The notes: generated by a model not told the origin, from the letters alone. A stretch of 64,000 nt of DNA from Thalassovita sp. (GCA_029212905.1 JARGPB010000007.1:1-64000), one strand, 5' to 3'. Shown: positions 16,571 through 25,714, numbered from the stretch's first letter. Program-made: numbers and translations.

Positions 16571-17149
16571 CTACAGATATGGCGGCGAGCACGCCGAGAT
16601 CAGCACCGCAGGCCGATCCCCGATATTGCGGAACCTGTGCGGTTCCTGCGATTGGAACAGATAGGCATCGCCGGCCTTCAGCACCTTGCATTGGCCGCCA
16701 ACCGTGATTTCGATTTCGCCGGAAATGATGATACCGCCTTCGCTTCCCAGGTGCTCCAGCATGGCGCCGCCCGTGTCCGCCCCCGGCTCATAGGTCTCGT
16801 GCAGGATCTGGAGGTTGTGATTGCGCGCGTCCCCGACCTGTTTCAGCGTGACCCGCCCGCTGACCGTTTCAACCCCGCTATACAGCCGCGAGGTCAGGTC
16901 TCTCAGGTTGCTGGGGGTAAAGAACACGGTCTCTCGGTCGATGGCGTCAGGCTCAAAAAACTCGGACATCCCAATGCCAAGTCCGCCCAGAATCTTGCGC
17001 AATGACGCGACGGATGGGCTGCTTTTGTTGGTTTCGATCATAGAAATCTGGCCATGAGGCACGTTCGCGGCCTCCGCAAGCTGTCTCTGAGACAGGTTGC
17101 TTGCTATTCTAAGCTCTTTCAGCCGGGTTCCTACATCGAATTCGCTCAT
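16571..17149 (-). CDS. XRE-family regulator with C-terminal cupin domain
   Basis: 192 aa. Residues ~5-65 are a phage-repressor-type helix-turn-helix (RLKELRIASNLSQRQLAEAANV ... ISMIETNKSSPS) and residues ~110-190 a cupin_2 sensor domain (GGIIISGEIEITVGGQ, PHRFRNIGD). PuuR-like regulators of this design control amine and amino-acid catabolism. It is divergent from glutamate dehydrogenase, which is the most likely target, and an inverted repeat lies in the gap. Ligand unknown. Confidence 0.85.
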   Translation of the reverse strand: MSEFDVGTRLKELRIASNLSQRQLAEAANVPHGQISMIETNKSSPSVASLRKILGGLGIGMSEFFEPDAIDRETVFFTPSNLRDLTSRLYSGVETVSGRVTLKQVGDARNHNLQILHETYEPGADTGGAMLEHLGSEGGIIISGEIEITVGGQCKVLKAGDAYLFQSQEPHRFRNIGDRPAVLISACSPPYL

Positions 17150-17216
17150 GTTTCTCTCGGAGTAACTGCTGTCATGCGCATTTTTCAGTAAATCTCATCA
17201 AGGTCAACAAAAGGCT

Positions 17217-17234
17217 TGCTCAGAAAAATGAGCA
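17217..17234. promoter_or_regulatory. Inverted repeat between the XRE-cupin gene and gdh
   Basis: TGCTCA and TGAGCA are separated by GAAAAA. A second pair of loosely inverted GCATTTT/AAAATGC segments flanks it (about 17176-17185 and 17244-17252). A plausible operator for the divergent XRE-cupin regulator; the rest of the ~325-bp gap shows no gene. Confidence 0.4.
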
Positions 17235-17474
17235 GACTTATCGTGAAAATGCGAATCCAAGGGGGCTTTGCCGTTGATGACCGTTTCAATACACCACCGC
17301 GCCGCTGTGCCCGAAATAGCTGTGGTTCTGCGCGGCGCCGTGCGGACGTCTGACCACGGGACGGCTCCCCGCTCTGTCGGCTGATCACAATTGCAGGACA
17401 TGTAAACGGATCATTTGCATTCATCACCGACAGTTGCCTACGATTTTTCACGTCATATCACTGGAGGAGATGAT

Positions 17475-18914
17475 ATGTGTTCCCAAGCAGCGACCCCCGA
17501 GACAAGCTTTCGCGATTCCGTCGACCTGATGTACAATCGCGCGGTCAGGTTCATGGACCTGTCCCCCGGATTAGAAGAAAAAATCCGCGTCTGTAATGCC
17601 ACCTATGTCGTGCGTTTTGGCGTGCGGTTGCGCGGCAAAATCCACACGTTCACCGGCTATCGCTCGGTGCATTCGGAACATATGGAGCCGGTCAAGGGCG
17701 GCATCCGTTTTTCCCTGGATGTGAACCTGGACGAGGTCGAGGCCCTGGCCGCGCTCATGACCTATAAATGCGCCCTGGTCGAGGCACCGTTTGGTGGCTC
17801 CAAGGGCGGGCTGTGCATTGATCCGCGCGAATACGAGGTCCACGAGCTGGAACAGATCACCCGCCGATTTGCCTATGAGCTGATCAAGCGCGACCTGATC
17901 CATCCCAGCCAGAACGTGCCGGCCCCTGATATGGGCACGGGCGAGCGCGAAATGGCCTGGATTGCCGACCAATATTCGCGGATGCACACCACTGACATCA
18001 ACGCTCAGGCCTGTGTGACAGGCAAGCCCGTTCATGCGGGCGGGATCTCGGGCCGGGTCGAGGCCACGGGCCGCGGCGTGCAATATGCCCTGCGCGAATT
18101 CTTTCGCCACCCCGAGGACATCGCCCGCGCCAATCTGACGGGGTCGTTGGACGGCAAACGCGTCATCGTGCAGGGGTTGGGCAACGTGGGCTATCACGCC
18201 GCGCATTTCCTCTCGTCCGAGGATGGCGCGCTGATCACCGGCATTGTTGAACGTGACGGCGCGCTGGTGTCTGAAACCGGCCTGGACGTGGACGCGGTGC
18301 GCGACTGGATCGTGAAACACGGCGGCGTCGCGGATTTCCCTGATGCGACCTATGTTGCGGACGGGGCTTCGGTGCTGGAACAGCCCTGCGATATCCTGCT
18401 GCCCGCTGCGACCGAGGCGGTGATCAACCTGCAAAACGTCGATCGCATCCAGGCCAAGCTGATCATCGAGGCCGCGAACGGCCCCGTCACCGCTGGCGCG
18501 GATAAGAAACTGCGCGAACGTGGTGTGGTGATTATCCCCGACATGTATGCCAACGCGGGCGGGGTTACGGTGTCCTATTTCGAATGGGTCAAGAACCTCA
18601 GCCATATCCGGTTTGGCCGGATGCAGCGCCGCCAAGAAGAGGCCCGCCATCAGCTGGTCGTGGACGAGCTGGAGCGCCTGTCCTCGGCCGTCGGCAAAGT
18701 ATGGGAGCTGTCGCCCGATTTCAAAGCCCGCTACCTGCGCGGCGCGGATGAATTAGAGCTGGTGCGCTCGGGTCTGGATGACACGATGCGCGCGGCTTAT
18801 GGCGCCATGCGCGAGCTGTGGCATGGCCGCCCCGAACTGGGCGACCTGCGCACCGCGGCCTATTGCTGTTCGATTGATCGGATTGCGGACAGCTATCGCT
18901 CAAAGGGGCTGTAA
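17475..18914 (+). CDS. Glu/Leu/Phe/Val family dehydrogenase (glutamate dehydrogenase)
   Basis: 479 aa. The substrate lysines are in MEPVKGGIRFS and the catalytic block in YKCALVEAPFGGSKGG. The Rossmann glycine motif is GLGNVGYHAAHFL. It would interconvert glutamate and 2-oxoglutarate plus ammonia, probably with NAD given its NAD-GDH-like length. The start is the ATG after GGAGGAGATGAT; an upstream in-frame start lacks a ribosome site. It is divergent from the XRE-cupin regulator and is followed by the convergent helicase gene with a terminator between. Confidence 0.9.
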   Translation: MCSQAATPETSFRDSVDLMYNRAVRFMDLSPGLEEKIRVCNATYVVRFGVRLRGKIHTFTGYRSVHSEHMEPVKGGIRFSLDVNLDEVEALAALMTYKCALVEAPFGGSKGGLCIDPREYEVHELEQITRRFAYELIKRDLIHPSQNVPAPDMGTGEREMAWIADQYSRMHTTDINAQACVTGKPVHAGGISGRVEATGRGVQYALREFFRHPEDIARANLTGSLDGKRVIVQGLGNVGYHAAHFLSSEDGALITGIVERDGALVSETGLDVDAVRDWIVKHGGVADFPDATYVADGASVLEQPCDILLPAATEAVINLQNVDRIQAKLIIEAANGPVTAGADKKLRERGVVIIPDMYANAGGVTVSYFEWVKNLSHIRFGRMQRRQEEARHQLVVDELERLSSAVGKVWELSPDFKARYLRGADELELVRSGLDDTMRAAYGAMRELWHGRPELGDLRTAAYCCSIDRIADSYRSKGL

Positions 18915-19090
18915 ACCCGCCCGCAAGAACAGGCGCGGGGGGCTGGGTTTCTGCCCTGCCGTGTGGCGGGCGAATCCGCGCAGGATATGCGGGCCTCGGG
19001 CCATGCGATCGACATCGTCGGCCGACAGGTTCCGGCCAAGGTGTCCTTCAGGCTCGCTCTGTGATCCGAAATCCGAGCATGCCAAAGCCT

Positions 19091-19133
19091 GAGAAAGCCC
19101 CGAGCGGTGCCGTAAAACGCCTCGCTCGGGTCC
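19091..19133 (-). terminator. Terminator after the DEAD-box helicase
   Basis: A CCCGAGCG/CGCTCGGG stem with a 16-nt loop sits just after the helicase stop, with GCTTTCTC following on the minus strand. The rest of the gap (18915-19090) shows no convincing gene. Confidence 0.6.
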
Positions 19134-19140
19134 GAAAATA

Positions 19141-21459
19141 TCAGGGTTTCTTGCGGCGCGGCGTGTCATAGCCGCCCTTGCCACCGCCGGCCGGTTTGCG
19201 GCCTGCGGGTTTCTTGGATCCCGGCGCGACAAAGCGTTTCGACGTGTCACTGGCCGAGGCCGCAGGGGGCTTGCCGCCGGGTTTTCCTGCGGGTTTATCG
19301 CCGAATTTCCCCTTGGGTTTCTCACCAAACTTGCCTTTGGGTTTGTCGCCGAATTTTCCCTTCGGTTTCTCCCCGTATTTCCCTTTGGGCTTGTCGCCCG
19401 GCTTTCCGGCGGGTTTCTCCCCGTATTTCCCTTTGGGCTTGTCGCCCGGCTTTCCGGCGGGTTTTTCACCGTATTTCCCCTTGGGTTTGTCGCCGGGTTT
19501 TTCACCGTATTTTCCGGCAGGCTTATCGCCATACTTGCCCGCGGGCTTGCCGTCGGATTTGCCTGCGTATTTTCCGGCCGGTTTCCCACCCGAGGACGCG
19601 CCGCCGCTGCGGGGGAACACGGGTTTGGCCTTGCGCTCGCTACGCTCTTCGCCAGCGGGTTTGGCCGCGCGATGGACGCTTTCGTCCCGTTCGCTGCGTT
19701 TTTCTGCATCATGCCGGGGTTTGCGCGCGGGGCCGCGATCATCCTTATACGGCTTGCGATCCCGGTTGCCGCCTTCGCGCGGGCCACGATCCCGGAATCC
19801 ACCTTCGCGCGGGCCACGATCTTCGCGCGGTCCACGATCGCGGTTGCCGCCCGGTCCGTCCCGGCGCGGCCCACGCGGAGCCAGCTCCGGCGGGCTGTCC
19901 AGCTGACGCGCCTTGACGCCGTCCTCCAGAACACCATCTGCGCCCAGGGATTTGACGAAACCGGCGACGCTGGTGTCGCTCAGCTCGACATAGGTTTCCG
20001 CGTTTTGGACGCGGATCGCCCCGATGGCGTTTTTGTCGATATTGCCTGCGCGGCACAACAGCGGCAGCAGCCAGCGCGCCTCGGCCCGGTCATCCCGTCC
20101 GACCGACAACGAGAACCAGGTGCTGGGACCAAAGCTCTTGTGCTCGCGCGGGGCGGGTTTGCTGTCAGCAGGCAGCAGCTCTTCGGGGGCGGATTTGCGC
20201 GCGCGATACAGGCGCAGATAGGCCGCCGCGATTTGTTCGGGGCTGTATTGCTCCAGCAGTTTGGCCGAAAACGCGGTCTGTTCCTCGGTCGGCTCTTCGG
20301 CCCAAGCGGGATCGTTCAGCAGGCGCTCTTCGTCTTGACGCAGGATATCGTCGGCCGACGGCGCGGTGGTCCATTCAGCGGTGATTTTCGCCCATTTCAA
20401 CATGCGCTCGGCCTTTTTCGCGGCCCGAGGCGGCACGATCAGCGCGGAAATCCCCTTGCGCCCGGCGCGGCCGGTGCGGCCCGAACGGTGCAGCAGGCTT
20501 TCGGTATTGGTGGGCAGATCGGCGTGGATGACCAGGCTCAGGTTCGGCAGGTCGATCCCGCGCGCGGCCACGTCGGTCGCCACACAGATCTTGGCCCGCC
20601 CGTCGCGCATCGCTTGCAGAGCGTGGGTCCGCTCGGACTGGCTCAGCTCGCCCGACAGGCACACAACGGTAAAGCCCCGGTTGGCCAGGCGCGCGGTCAG
20701 ATGGTTCACTGCGGCGCGGGTGTTGGCAAACACGATGGCGCTGTCGGCGTCATGGAAACGCAGCAGGTTGAAAATGGCGCTTTCCCCGTCCGAGGCTGCG
20801 ACCTGCACCGCCTGATAGGAAATGTCGTCATGTTGCTTGGCGCTGCCCACGGTGTTGATCCGCACGGCATCGCGCTGGAATTTTTCGGCCAGCTTGGCAA
20901 TCATCGTCGGCACAGTGGCCGAAAACAGCAAGGTGCGGCGATCTTCGGGGGCCTCGCCCAGCATGAACTCCAGATCCTCGCGGAAGCCCAGGTCCAGCAT
21001 CTCGTCGGCCTCGTCCAGCACGACAGCGCGCAATCCCGTCATGTCCAGCGATCCGCGTTCGATATGGTCGCGCAGACGGCCCGGCGTGCCCACCACGATA
21101 TGGGCGCCACGATCCAGCGCGCGGCGTTCGTCCCGCATGTCCATACCACCGACACAGGACACAACGCGCCCGCCGGCCTTGGCATAGAGCCACTGCAACT
21201 CGCGCATCACCTGAAAGGCCAGCTCGCGGGTGGGGGCCACAACCAACGCCAAAGGCGCCGCCGCTGGCCCAAACCGAACCCCATCGTCCAGAATGGTCGG
21301 CGCGATCGCCAGACCAAACCCAACAGTCTTCCCCGAGCCGGTCTGCGCCGACACCAATAGATCCGAATGCACAAGACCAGGATCTGCTACGGCCTCTTGC
21401 ACAGGGGTCAGTTTGTCATAGCCACGCTCGGCAAGGGCGTCAGAAAGCGGTTGGGTCAT
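19141..21459 (-). CDS. DEAD-box RNA helicase with DbpA-type RNA-binding domain and long repetitive basic tail
   Basis: 772 aa. The helicase core carries motif I AQTGSGKT, Ia PTRELA, motif II VLDEADEMLD, motif III SAT and motif VI HRSGRTGRAG. A DbpA-like RNA-binding domain lies around residues 480-560, suggesting action on structured RNA, perhaps rRNA in ribosome assembly or a degradosome. From about residue 570 the protein becomes R/G- and then K/P/G-rich. The final ~200 residues are tandem repeats on a KPxGKxGxKPKGKYGE theme, predicted disordered and strongly basic. The start is the ATG before TQPLSDALAERGYDKLTP; ~89 further upstream codons are not protein-like. The DNA encoding the tail contains exact 48-bp repeats. 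Confidence 0.9.
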   Translation of the reverse strand: MTQPLSDALAERGYDKLTPVQEAVADPGLVHSDLLVSAQTGSGKTVGFGLAIAPTILDDGVRFGPAAAPLALVVAPTRELAFQVMRELQWLYAKAGGRVVSCVGGMDMRDERRALDRGAHIVVGTPGRLRDHIERGSLDMTGLRAVVLDEADEMLDLGFREDLEFMLGEAPEDRRTLLFSATVPTMIAKLAEKFQRDAVRINTVGSAKQHDDISYQAVQVAASDGESAIFNLLRFHDADSAIVFANTRAAVNHLTARLANRGFTVVCLSGELSQSERTHALQAMRDGRAKICVATDVAARGIDLPNLSLVIHADLPTNTESLLHRSGRTGRAGRKGISALIVPPRAAKKAERMLKWAKITAEWTTAPSADDILRQDEERLLNDPAWAEEPTEEQTAFSAKLLEQYSPEQIAAAYLRLYRARKSAPEELLPADSKPAPREHKSFGPSTWFSLSVGRDDRAEARWLLPLLCRAGNIDKNAIGAIRVQNAETYVELSDTSVAGFVKSLGADGVLEDGVKARQLDSPPELAPRGPRRDGPGGNRDRGPREDRGPREGGFRDRGPREGGNRDRKPYKDDRGPARKPRHDAEKRSERDESVHRAAKPAGEERSERKAKPVFPRSGGASSGGKPAGKYAGKSDGKPAGKYGDKPAGKYGEKPGDKPKGKYGEKPAGKPGDKPKGKYGEKPAGKPGDKPKGKYGEKPKGKFGDKPKGKFGEKPKGKFGDKPAGKPGGKPPAASASDTSKRFVAPGSKKPAGRKPAGGGKGGYDTPRRKKP
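19371..19466. repeat. 48-bp tandem repeat inside the helicase tail
   Basis: Two copies of a 48-bp unit (starting 19371 and 19419) are identical or nearly so and encode 16 residues each. Degenerate copies flank them on both sides from about 19270 to 19560. Such arrays expand and shrink by slippage or recombination, so the copy number is likely variable between strains. Confidence 0.8.
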
Positions 21460-21720
21460 AGCAGGAAAAATCCGTCGGTTTGGGGCACAAGCCACCATGG
21501 AGCGCACATAGTGTCGCGTAAGATCGGTGTCTGTAACCCTGGTGGAACCAGAAGTATATGGGTAAAACACCCCCGGTTCAAACGCCGCACCCCTGCTGTT
21601 CCCAAAAGGAGCGCTGACGCGCGCTTGATATCTCGACGTCAGCCGTTGGCTGCCGTCTCGGGTTTGGCGTCGTTCTGTGCATGGACTGTACCGTTTCATT
21701 TCGGGCCGCGCGGCGCGCCC

Positions 21721-21785
21721 CTTCATCTTGCCGAAAATACTCCGGGGGAGACCGCCGCAGGCGGGCGGGGGCAGCGCCCCTCTGC
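21721..21785 (-). repeat. Dispersed intergenic element (copy 1)
   Basis: On the minus strand a GC-rich dyad is followed by CCGGAGTATTTTCGGCAAGATGAAG. The core GAGTATTT-nnn-GCAAGATGAA recurs at 63747-63766. Such elements are common at gene ends in Rhodobacteraceae as far as I recall; here it lies between the helicase and the MBL gene. Confidence 0.5.
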
Positions 21786-21857
21786 AACATATTCATGAAT
21801 TGTATTGCGTTGTGGCGGGGAGGCGCTATCTTTGCGACAGCTAAGGGAGGCGCACGC

Positions 21858-22823
21858 ATGACATTTTTCAAACCCAGCCGACGCGAGATTCTGAAACTGG
21901 CCGCCGCCGCGCCAGCCTTTGCTCTGCCTAGCGCTGTTCGGGCGCAGCTGGGCGCGCCGTCGGGTGAAAACCCAACGCATTTCCGGTTTACCCTGGGCGA
22001 TACCAGGCTGACCATTCTGTCGGACGGTTATTTCAGCCTGTCCACGCGGGATGTTGGCGTGAACGCGGATCCGGCGGATGTTCAGGCATTTCTGTCGCGT
22101 CATTTCCTGTCGCCTGACATGGGGTATTCCCACACCAACCATCTGCTGATCGAAAAGGGCGATGCGGTGATCCTTGTGGATGTGGGCTCGGGCGCCCGGT
22201 TCCTGGATACTGTCGGCAATCTGATGACCAACATGGAATCGGCCGGTATTGACCCGTCCTCGATCACCCATGTGGTGATCACCCATGCCCACCCCGATCA
22301 CATCTGGGGCATTCGCGATGACTTTGACGAGCCTCTCTTTCCAGATGCGCAGTATTTCCTGGGGCAGGCCGAGCATGCCTATTGGATGCAGGACGATCTG
22401 GTGAATCAGGTCGCGCCCACCGAACAGCAATTCGTGCTGGGGGCGGTGAACTCCATCACTGCCGAGGGGTTGGAGTGGAACTTGCTGGCTGACGGCGAGG
22501 AAATCGTCCCCGGCGTGCGCATGATCGCCACGCCAGGTCATACACTGGGCCACATGAGCGTCATGCTCGAGGATGGCGACAAGCAGCTGATCGCGCTGGG
22601 CGACAGTCTCTCGCATGCCTATCTCAGCTTTCAGCGGCCGGACTGGTACAACGGGATTGATCACGATGGCGATCTGACCGTGAAAACCCGGATGGGCCTG
22701 CTGGACATGTGCGCGGCGGACCGTATCGCGGTGATCGGCTATCACTTCCCGTTCCCCGGTGTCGGCCATGTCCTGCGCGAAGGGGACAGCTACAGCTTTG
22801 TGCCTGCGCTCTGGCAGTTCTAG
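21858..22823 (+). CDS. Tat-exported MBL-fold metallo-hydrolase
   Basis: 321 aa. The N-terminus SRREILKLAAAAPAFALPS fits a twin-arginine signal, so the protein is probably folded and loaded with metal before export. The mature part is a metallo-beta-lactamase fold with THAHPDHIWG (HxHxDH), a later GHTLGHMS histidine, GDSLSH, and a final GYHFPFPG. These give a two-metal site. The reaction is unknown; the group includes quorum-signal lactonases and other hydrolases. The start is the ATG after AGGGAGGCGC. It stands alone between the helicase and riboflavin genes. Confidence 0.8.
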   Translation: MTFFKPSRREILKLAAAAPAFALPSAVRAQLGAPSGENPTHFRFTLGDTRLTILSDGYFSLSTRDVGVNADPADVQAFLSRHFLSPDMGYSHTNHLLIEKGDAVILVDVGSGARFLDTVGNLMTNMESAGIDPSSITHVVITHAHPDHIWGIRDDFDEPLFPDAQYFLGQAEHAYWMQDDLVNQVAPTEQQFVLGAVNSITAEGLEWNLLADGEEIVPGVRMIATPGHTLGHMSVMLEDGDKQLIALGDSLSHAYLSFQRPDWYNGIDHDGDLTVKTRMGLLDMCAADRIAVIGYHFPFPGVGHVLREGDSYSFVPALWQF

Positions 22824-22987
22824 CGGCCCGTCCGCAGCTGTATCAGATCAGCGGCACCGGGCAGCAGCCCCTTGTTGCCATACGCAAAGCATAAACGCAC
22901 AGCCCCTGTTGGACGCCGCGTTGGCTCTGGTCAACGGGGTCTGGCTGGGGTATTCGGCGGGGGATACTTGCCAAACCCGAGGGGCCC

Positions 22988-24121
22988 ATGTCCGAAAGCA
23001 CCGCCTTTGAAACGCCAGGTCCCATCGAGGCCACCCTGCGCGACGCCATCAGCCCGATCGAAGACATCATCGAGGCCGCCCGCCAGGGCAAAATGTACAT
23101 CCTGGTCGATCACGAAGACCGCGAAAACGAGGGGGATCTGGTTATCGCCGCCGAATTTGCCGACGCGGATGCCGTCAACTTCATGGCGACCCACGGGCGT
23201 GGCCTGATCTGCCTGCCCATGACAGCCGAGCGTATCGACCGCCTGGGCCTGCCGATGATGGCGGTGAATAACTCGTCGCGTCACGAAACCGCCTTTACCG
23301 TGTCGATTGAGGCCCGCGAGGGCGTCAGCACCGGCATTTCCGCTGGCGACCGTGCGCTGACCATCGCCACCGCGATCAACGAACAGAACACGATGAAAAG
23401 CATCGCCACCCCCGGCCATGTCTTTCCGCTGCGTGCCAAACGCGGCGGCGTGCTGATGCGCGCGGGCCATACCGAGGCCTCGGTGGATATCTCGCGCCTT
23501 GCCGGTTTGAACCCTGCTGCCGTGATCTGCGAAATCATGAAGGACGACGGCACCATGGCCCGTCTGCCCGATCTGGTTACCTTTGCCAAACAGCACAACA
23601 TGCTGATCGGCACGATTTCCGACCTGATCAAATACCGCGCGCGCAACGATAATCTGGTGGTGGAAACCGCCCGCCATACCGTTGACTCGGAATTTGGCGG
23701 CGAATGGGAAATGGTGCTGTTTACCGATCAGACGCATGGCGTTGAACACGTGGTCATGATCAAGGGCGACATCACCACGCCCGAACCTGTCCTGACCCGC
23801 ACCCATGCCCTGCACGAGGCCACGGATGTTCTGGGCCTTGGTCCCAAATCCTCGGCGCAATTGCCCCGCGCGATGAAGGCCATCGCCGCCGAGGGCCGTG
23901 GTGTCGTCTGCCTGTTCCGTCAGCCGCGCAACGCGCTCTATGCCCGCGACGAAGACGGCGTGAAAACCATCAAGCAAATCGGCCTGGGCGCGCAGATGCT
24001 GTCCAAACTGGGCCTGAGCGAACTGGTGTTGCTGACTGACAGCCCTCGCACCAAATACGTGGGCCTGGATGCCTTTGATCTGACGATTGTCGGCACGCGC
24101 CCCATTCTAGAGGAAAACTGA
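22988..24121 (+). CDS. ribB: 3,4-dihydroxy-2-butanone-4-phosphate synthase with degenerate GTP cyclohydrolase II domain (RibBX-type)
   Basis: 377 aa. Residues ~25-225 are a complete RibB domain: DHEDRENEGDLV (acidic loop), THGRGLICLPM, and the late RAGHTEASVD segment. Residues ~230-377 align with GTP cyclohydrolase II but lack all three zinc cysteines: where active enzymes have a GSxRCDCxxQL block this has GLGPKSSAQLPRAM, and the first Cys is also absent. The protein therefore should make the four-carbon riboflavin precursor but not open GTP, like the RibBX proteins described in rhizobia. It is first in ribBX-ribH-nusB. No FMN riboswitch is seen upstream. Confidence 0.9.
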   Translation: MSESTAFETPGPIEATLRDAISPIEDIIEAARQGKMYILVDHEDRENEGDLVIAAEFADADAVNFMATHGRGLICLPMTAERIDRLGLPMMAVNNSSRHETAFTVSIEAREGVSTGISAGDRALTIATAINEQNTMKSIATPGHVFPLRAKRGGVLMRAGHTEASVDISRLAGLNPAAVICEIMKDDGTMARLPDLVTFAKQHNMLIGTISDLIKYRARNDNLVVETARHTVDSEFGGEWEMVLFTDQTHGVEHVVMIKGDITTPEPVLTRTHALHEATDVLGLGPKSSAQLPRAMKAIAAEGRGVVCLFRQPRNALYARDEDGVKTIKQIGLGAQMLSKLGLSELVLLTDSPRTKYVGLDAFDLTIVGTRPILEEN

Positions 24122-24122
24122 C

Positions 24123-24674
24123 ATGGCCGGACACGAAAGCCACTATATCCTGCCGCGCCCCAGCTTTGAAAAGCCGGTGAAAATCCTGATCGTCGTCTCG
24201 CCCTATTACAAGGATCTGGCCGACAACATGATCAGCGGCGCCCAGGCCGAGATCGAGGCCGCAGGCGGCACCTGGGATCTGATCGAAGTTCCCGGCGCGC
24301 TGGAAATCCCCACCGCCATCGGCATCGCCGAGCGCATGTCGAATTTCGACGGCTACGTCGCGCTGGGCTGTGTGATCCGTGGCGAGACCACCCACTATGA
24401 AACGGTCTGCAATGACTCCAGTCGGGCGATTCAGTTGCTGGGCCTTCAGGGTCTGTGCATCGGCAATGGCATCCTGACCGTCGAAAACCGTAAACAGGCC
24501 GAAGTCCGTGCCGATCCCGCCGATCAAAACAAAGGTGGCGGTGCGGCGGCTGCGGCCTTGCATCTGGTTGCGCTCAGCCGTAAGTGGGGCGCCCAGCGGA
24601 AAGGTGTCGGATTCGTTCCCGACGCCGAAGAATATCAGCTCGCTGGCGAACTCAAGGATAACCCCAAGGCATGA
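24123..24674 (+). CDS. ribH: 6,7-dimethyl-8-ribityllumazine synthase
   Basis: 183 aa. Lumazine synthase landmarks are seen: VVSPYYKDLADNM, EVPGALEIP, and GCVIRGETTHYETVCN with the catalytic His. It joins the RibB product to the pyrimidine intermediate and forms 60-mer or pentamer shells in the cytoplasm. It starts 1 bp after ribBX and its stop overlaps the start of nusB (ATGA). The C-terminus is longer than that of E. coli RibE. Confidence 0.94.
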   Translation: MAGHESHYILPRPSFEKPVKILIVVSPYYKDLADNMISGAQAEIEAAGGTWDLIEVPGALEIPTAIGIAERMSNFDGYVALGCVIRGETTHYETVCNDSSRAIQLLGLQGLCIGNGILTVENRKQAEVRADPADQNKGGGAAAAALHLVALSRKWGAQRKGVGFVPDAEEYQLAGELKDNPKA

Positions 24675-25177
24675 CCACCGCCCCCGAAGACCAACCCCAA
24701 AGCCAGCGCAAGCCGCTGTCGAACAACCAGAAACGCAAGATGCGCTCGGCTGCCCGGCTGTACGCGGTGCAGGCGCTGTTCCAGATGGAGCAATCCGACC
24801 ATTCCGTGGAAAAGGTGATCGTTGAATTTCTGGATCACCGTTTTGGGGCTGTCTACGACGGCGATGAAATGCAAGAGGGCGATGTGGCTCTGTTCCAGAA
24901 AACTCTGCGTGACGCGGTGAACTGGCAGGCCAAGATTGACCAGATGACCGATCGCGCCCTTGTGGCCAAATGGCCTCTGGGGCGGATTGACACCACCCTG
25001 CGTGCGCTGTTCCGCGCCGCTGGGGCCGAACTCACCGAAGGCGAGGCCCCGCCCAAGGTCGTGATCTCCGAATTCGTTGATGTCGCCCGTGCGTTCTTTC
25101 CTGAAACCAAAGAGCCCAGCTTTGTGAACGCGGTTCTGGATCACATGGCCCGCGAGGCCCGCCCCGAGTCGTTCTGA
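24671..25177 (+). CDS. nusB: Transcription antitermination factor NusB
   Basis: 168 aa, all-helical. RSAARLYAVQALFQMEQS near the N-terminus is the arginine-rich RNA-contacting helix, and the C-terminal helices (TTLRALFRAAGAEL, VVISEFVDVARAF) complete the NusB fold. With NusE (S10) it binds boxA RNA and prevents early termination in rRNA operons. The pairing ribH-nusB is conserved in many proteobacteria. It has an extended basic N-terminus of ~20 residues. Confidence 0.94.
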   Translation: MTTAPEDQPQSQRKPLSNNQKRKMRSAARLYAVQALFQMEQSDHSVEKVIVEFLDHRFGAVYDGDEMQEGDVALFQKTLRDAVNWQAKIDQMTDRALVAKWPLGRIDTTLRALFRAAGAELTEGEAPPKVVISEFVDVARAFFPETKEPSFVNAVLDHMAREARPESF

Positions 25178-25363
25178 CGACGCCTCAGGCGCTCTGATGC
25201 CCCGTTGCGCGCACCTGCGCAGGGGCGGTCGGGGCAATCTGCCCAACCTTTTCGCGAAAACATCTGAGTTTCTGCACATATAGGGGCATTTTCGCGCTTC
25301 TGCTCTTGTTGGTGGCTGTCATTGGCCTATACTTTTGGTCAAGGATTAAAAGGGAGCTGCCAA

Positions 25364-25693
25364 ATGCCCAAACTCATCCGTCTGTATATCACGCATGTTC
25401 TGATCGGCTTTGCGATTGCTGCGGCCTTTGTTGCGATGTTGCTGTATTTCAACATTGCCAACCTGTGGCATCTGGTGACGCATTCGCCCAGCGGCCTGTT
25501 GGCCGTCGGCATTTTGTGGTTCGCCAATGGGATCGTTTTTGCCGGTGTGCAATTCGCCATTGCGGTCATGCGCCTCAAAGATGACGATGACAGCCACGGG
25601 GGTGGTCGTCGTGACCCGATCCACGTGGACATGACCCGTCTGGTGCCCGTCCGCCAAGAGGCCAAGCCCAAGAACAATCTGACCCGCCGCTAA
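25364..25693 (+). CDS. Small conserved two-helix membrane protein, unknown function
   Basis: 109 aa. Two hydrophobic stretches (ITHVLIGFAIAAAFVAMLLYF and LLAVGILWFANGIVFAGVQF) are followed by a charged, soluble C-terminus with DDDDSHGGG. The start is the ATG after AGGGAGCTGCC; an upstream TTG start is less likely. A clear terminator follows, so it is a single-gene unit. No function can be given from the sequence. Confidence 0.75.
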   Translation: MPKLIRLYITHVLIGFAIAAAFVAMLLYFNIANLWHLVTHSPSGLLAVGILWFANGIVFAGVQFAIAVMRLKDDDDSHGGGRRDPIHVDMTRLVPVRQEAKPKNNLTRR

Positions 25694-25714
25694 GCTGCGC
25701 GTCGCTCTGATTTC

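Noticed and set aside
19178..19906. 242-aa Pro/Gly/Phe-repeat frame opposite the helicase tail
   Set aside because: It is the reverse complement of the KPGK repeats; the helicase frame continues from the catalytic core and is the real one.
22824..22987. FMN riboswitch upstream of ribBX
   Set aside because: None of the conserved FMN-element blocks is seen in the 164-bp gap.
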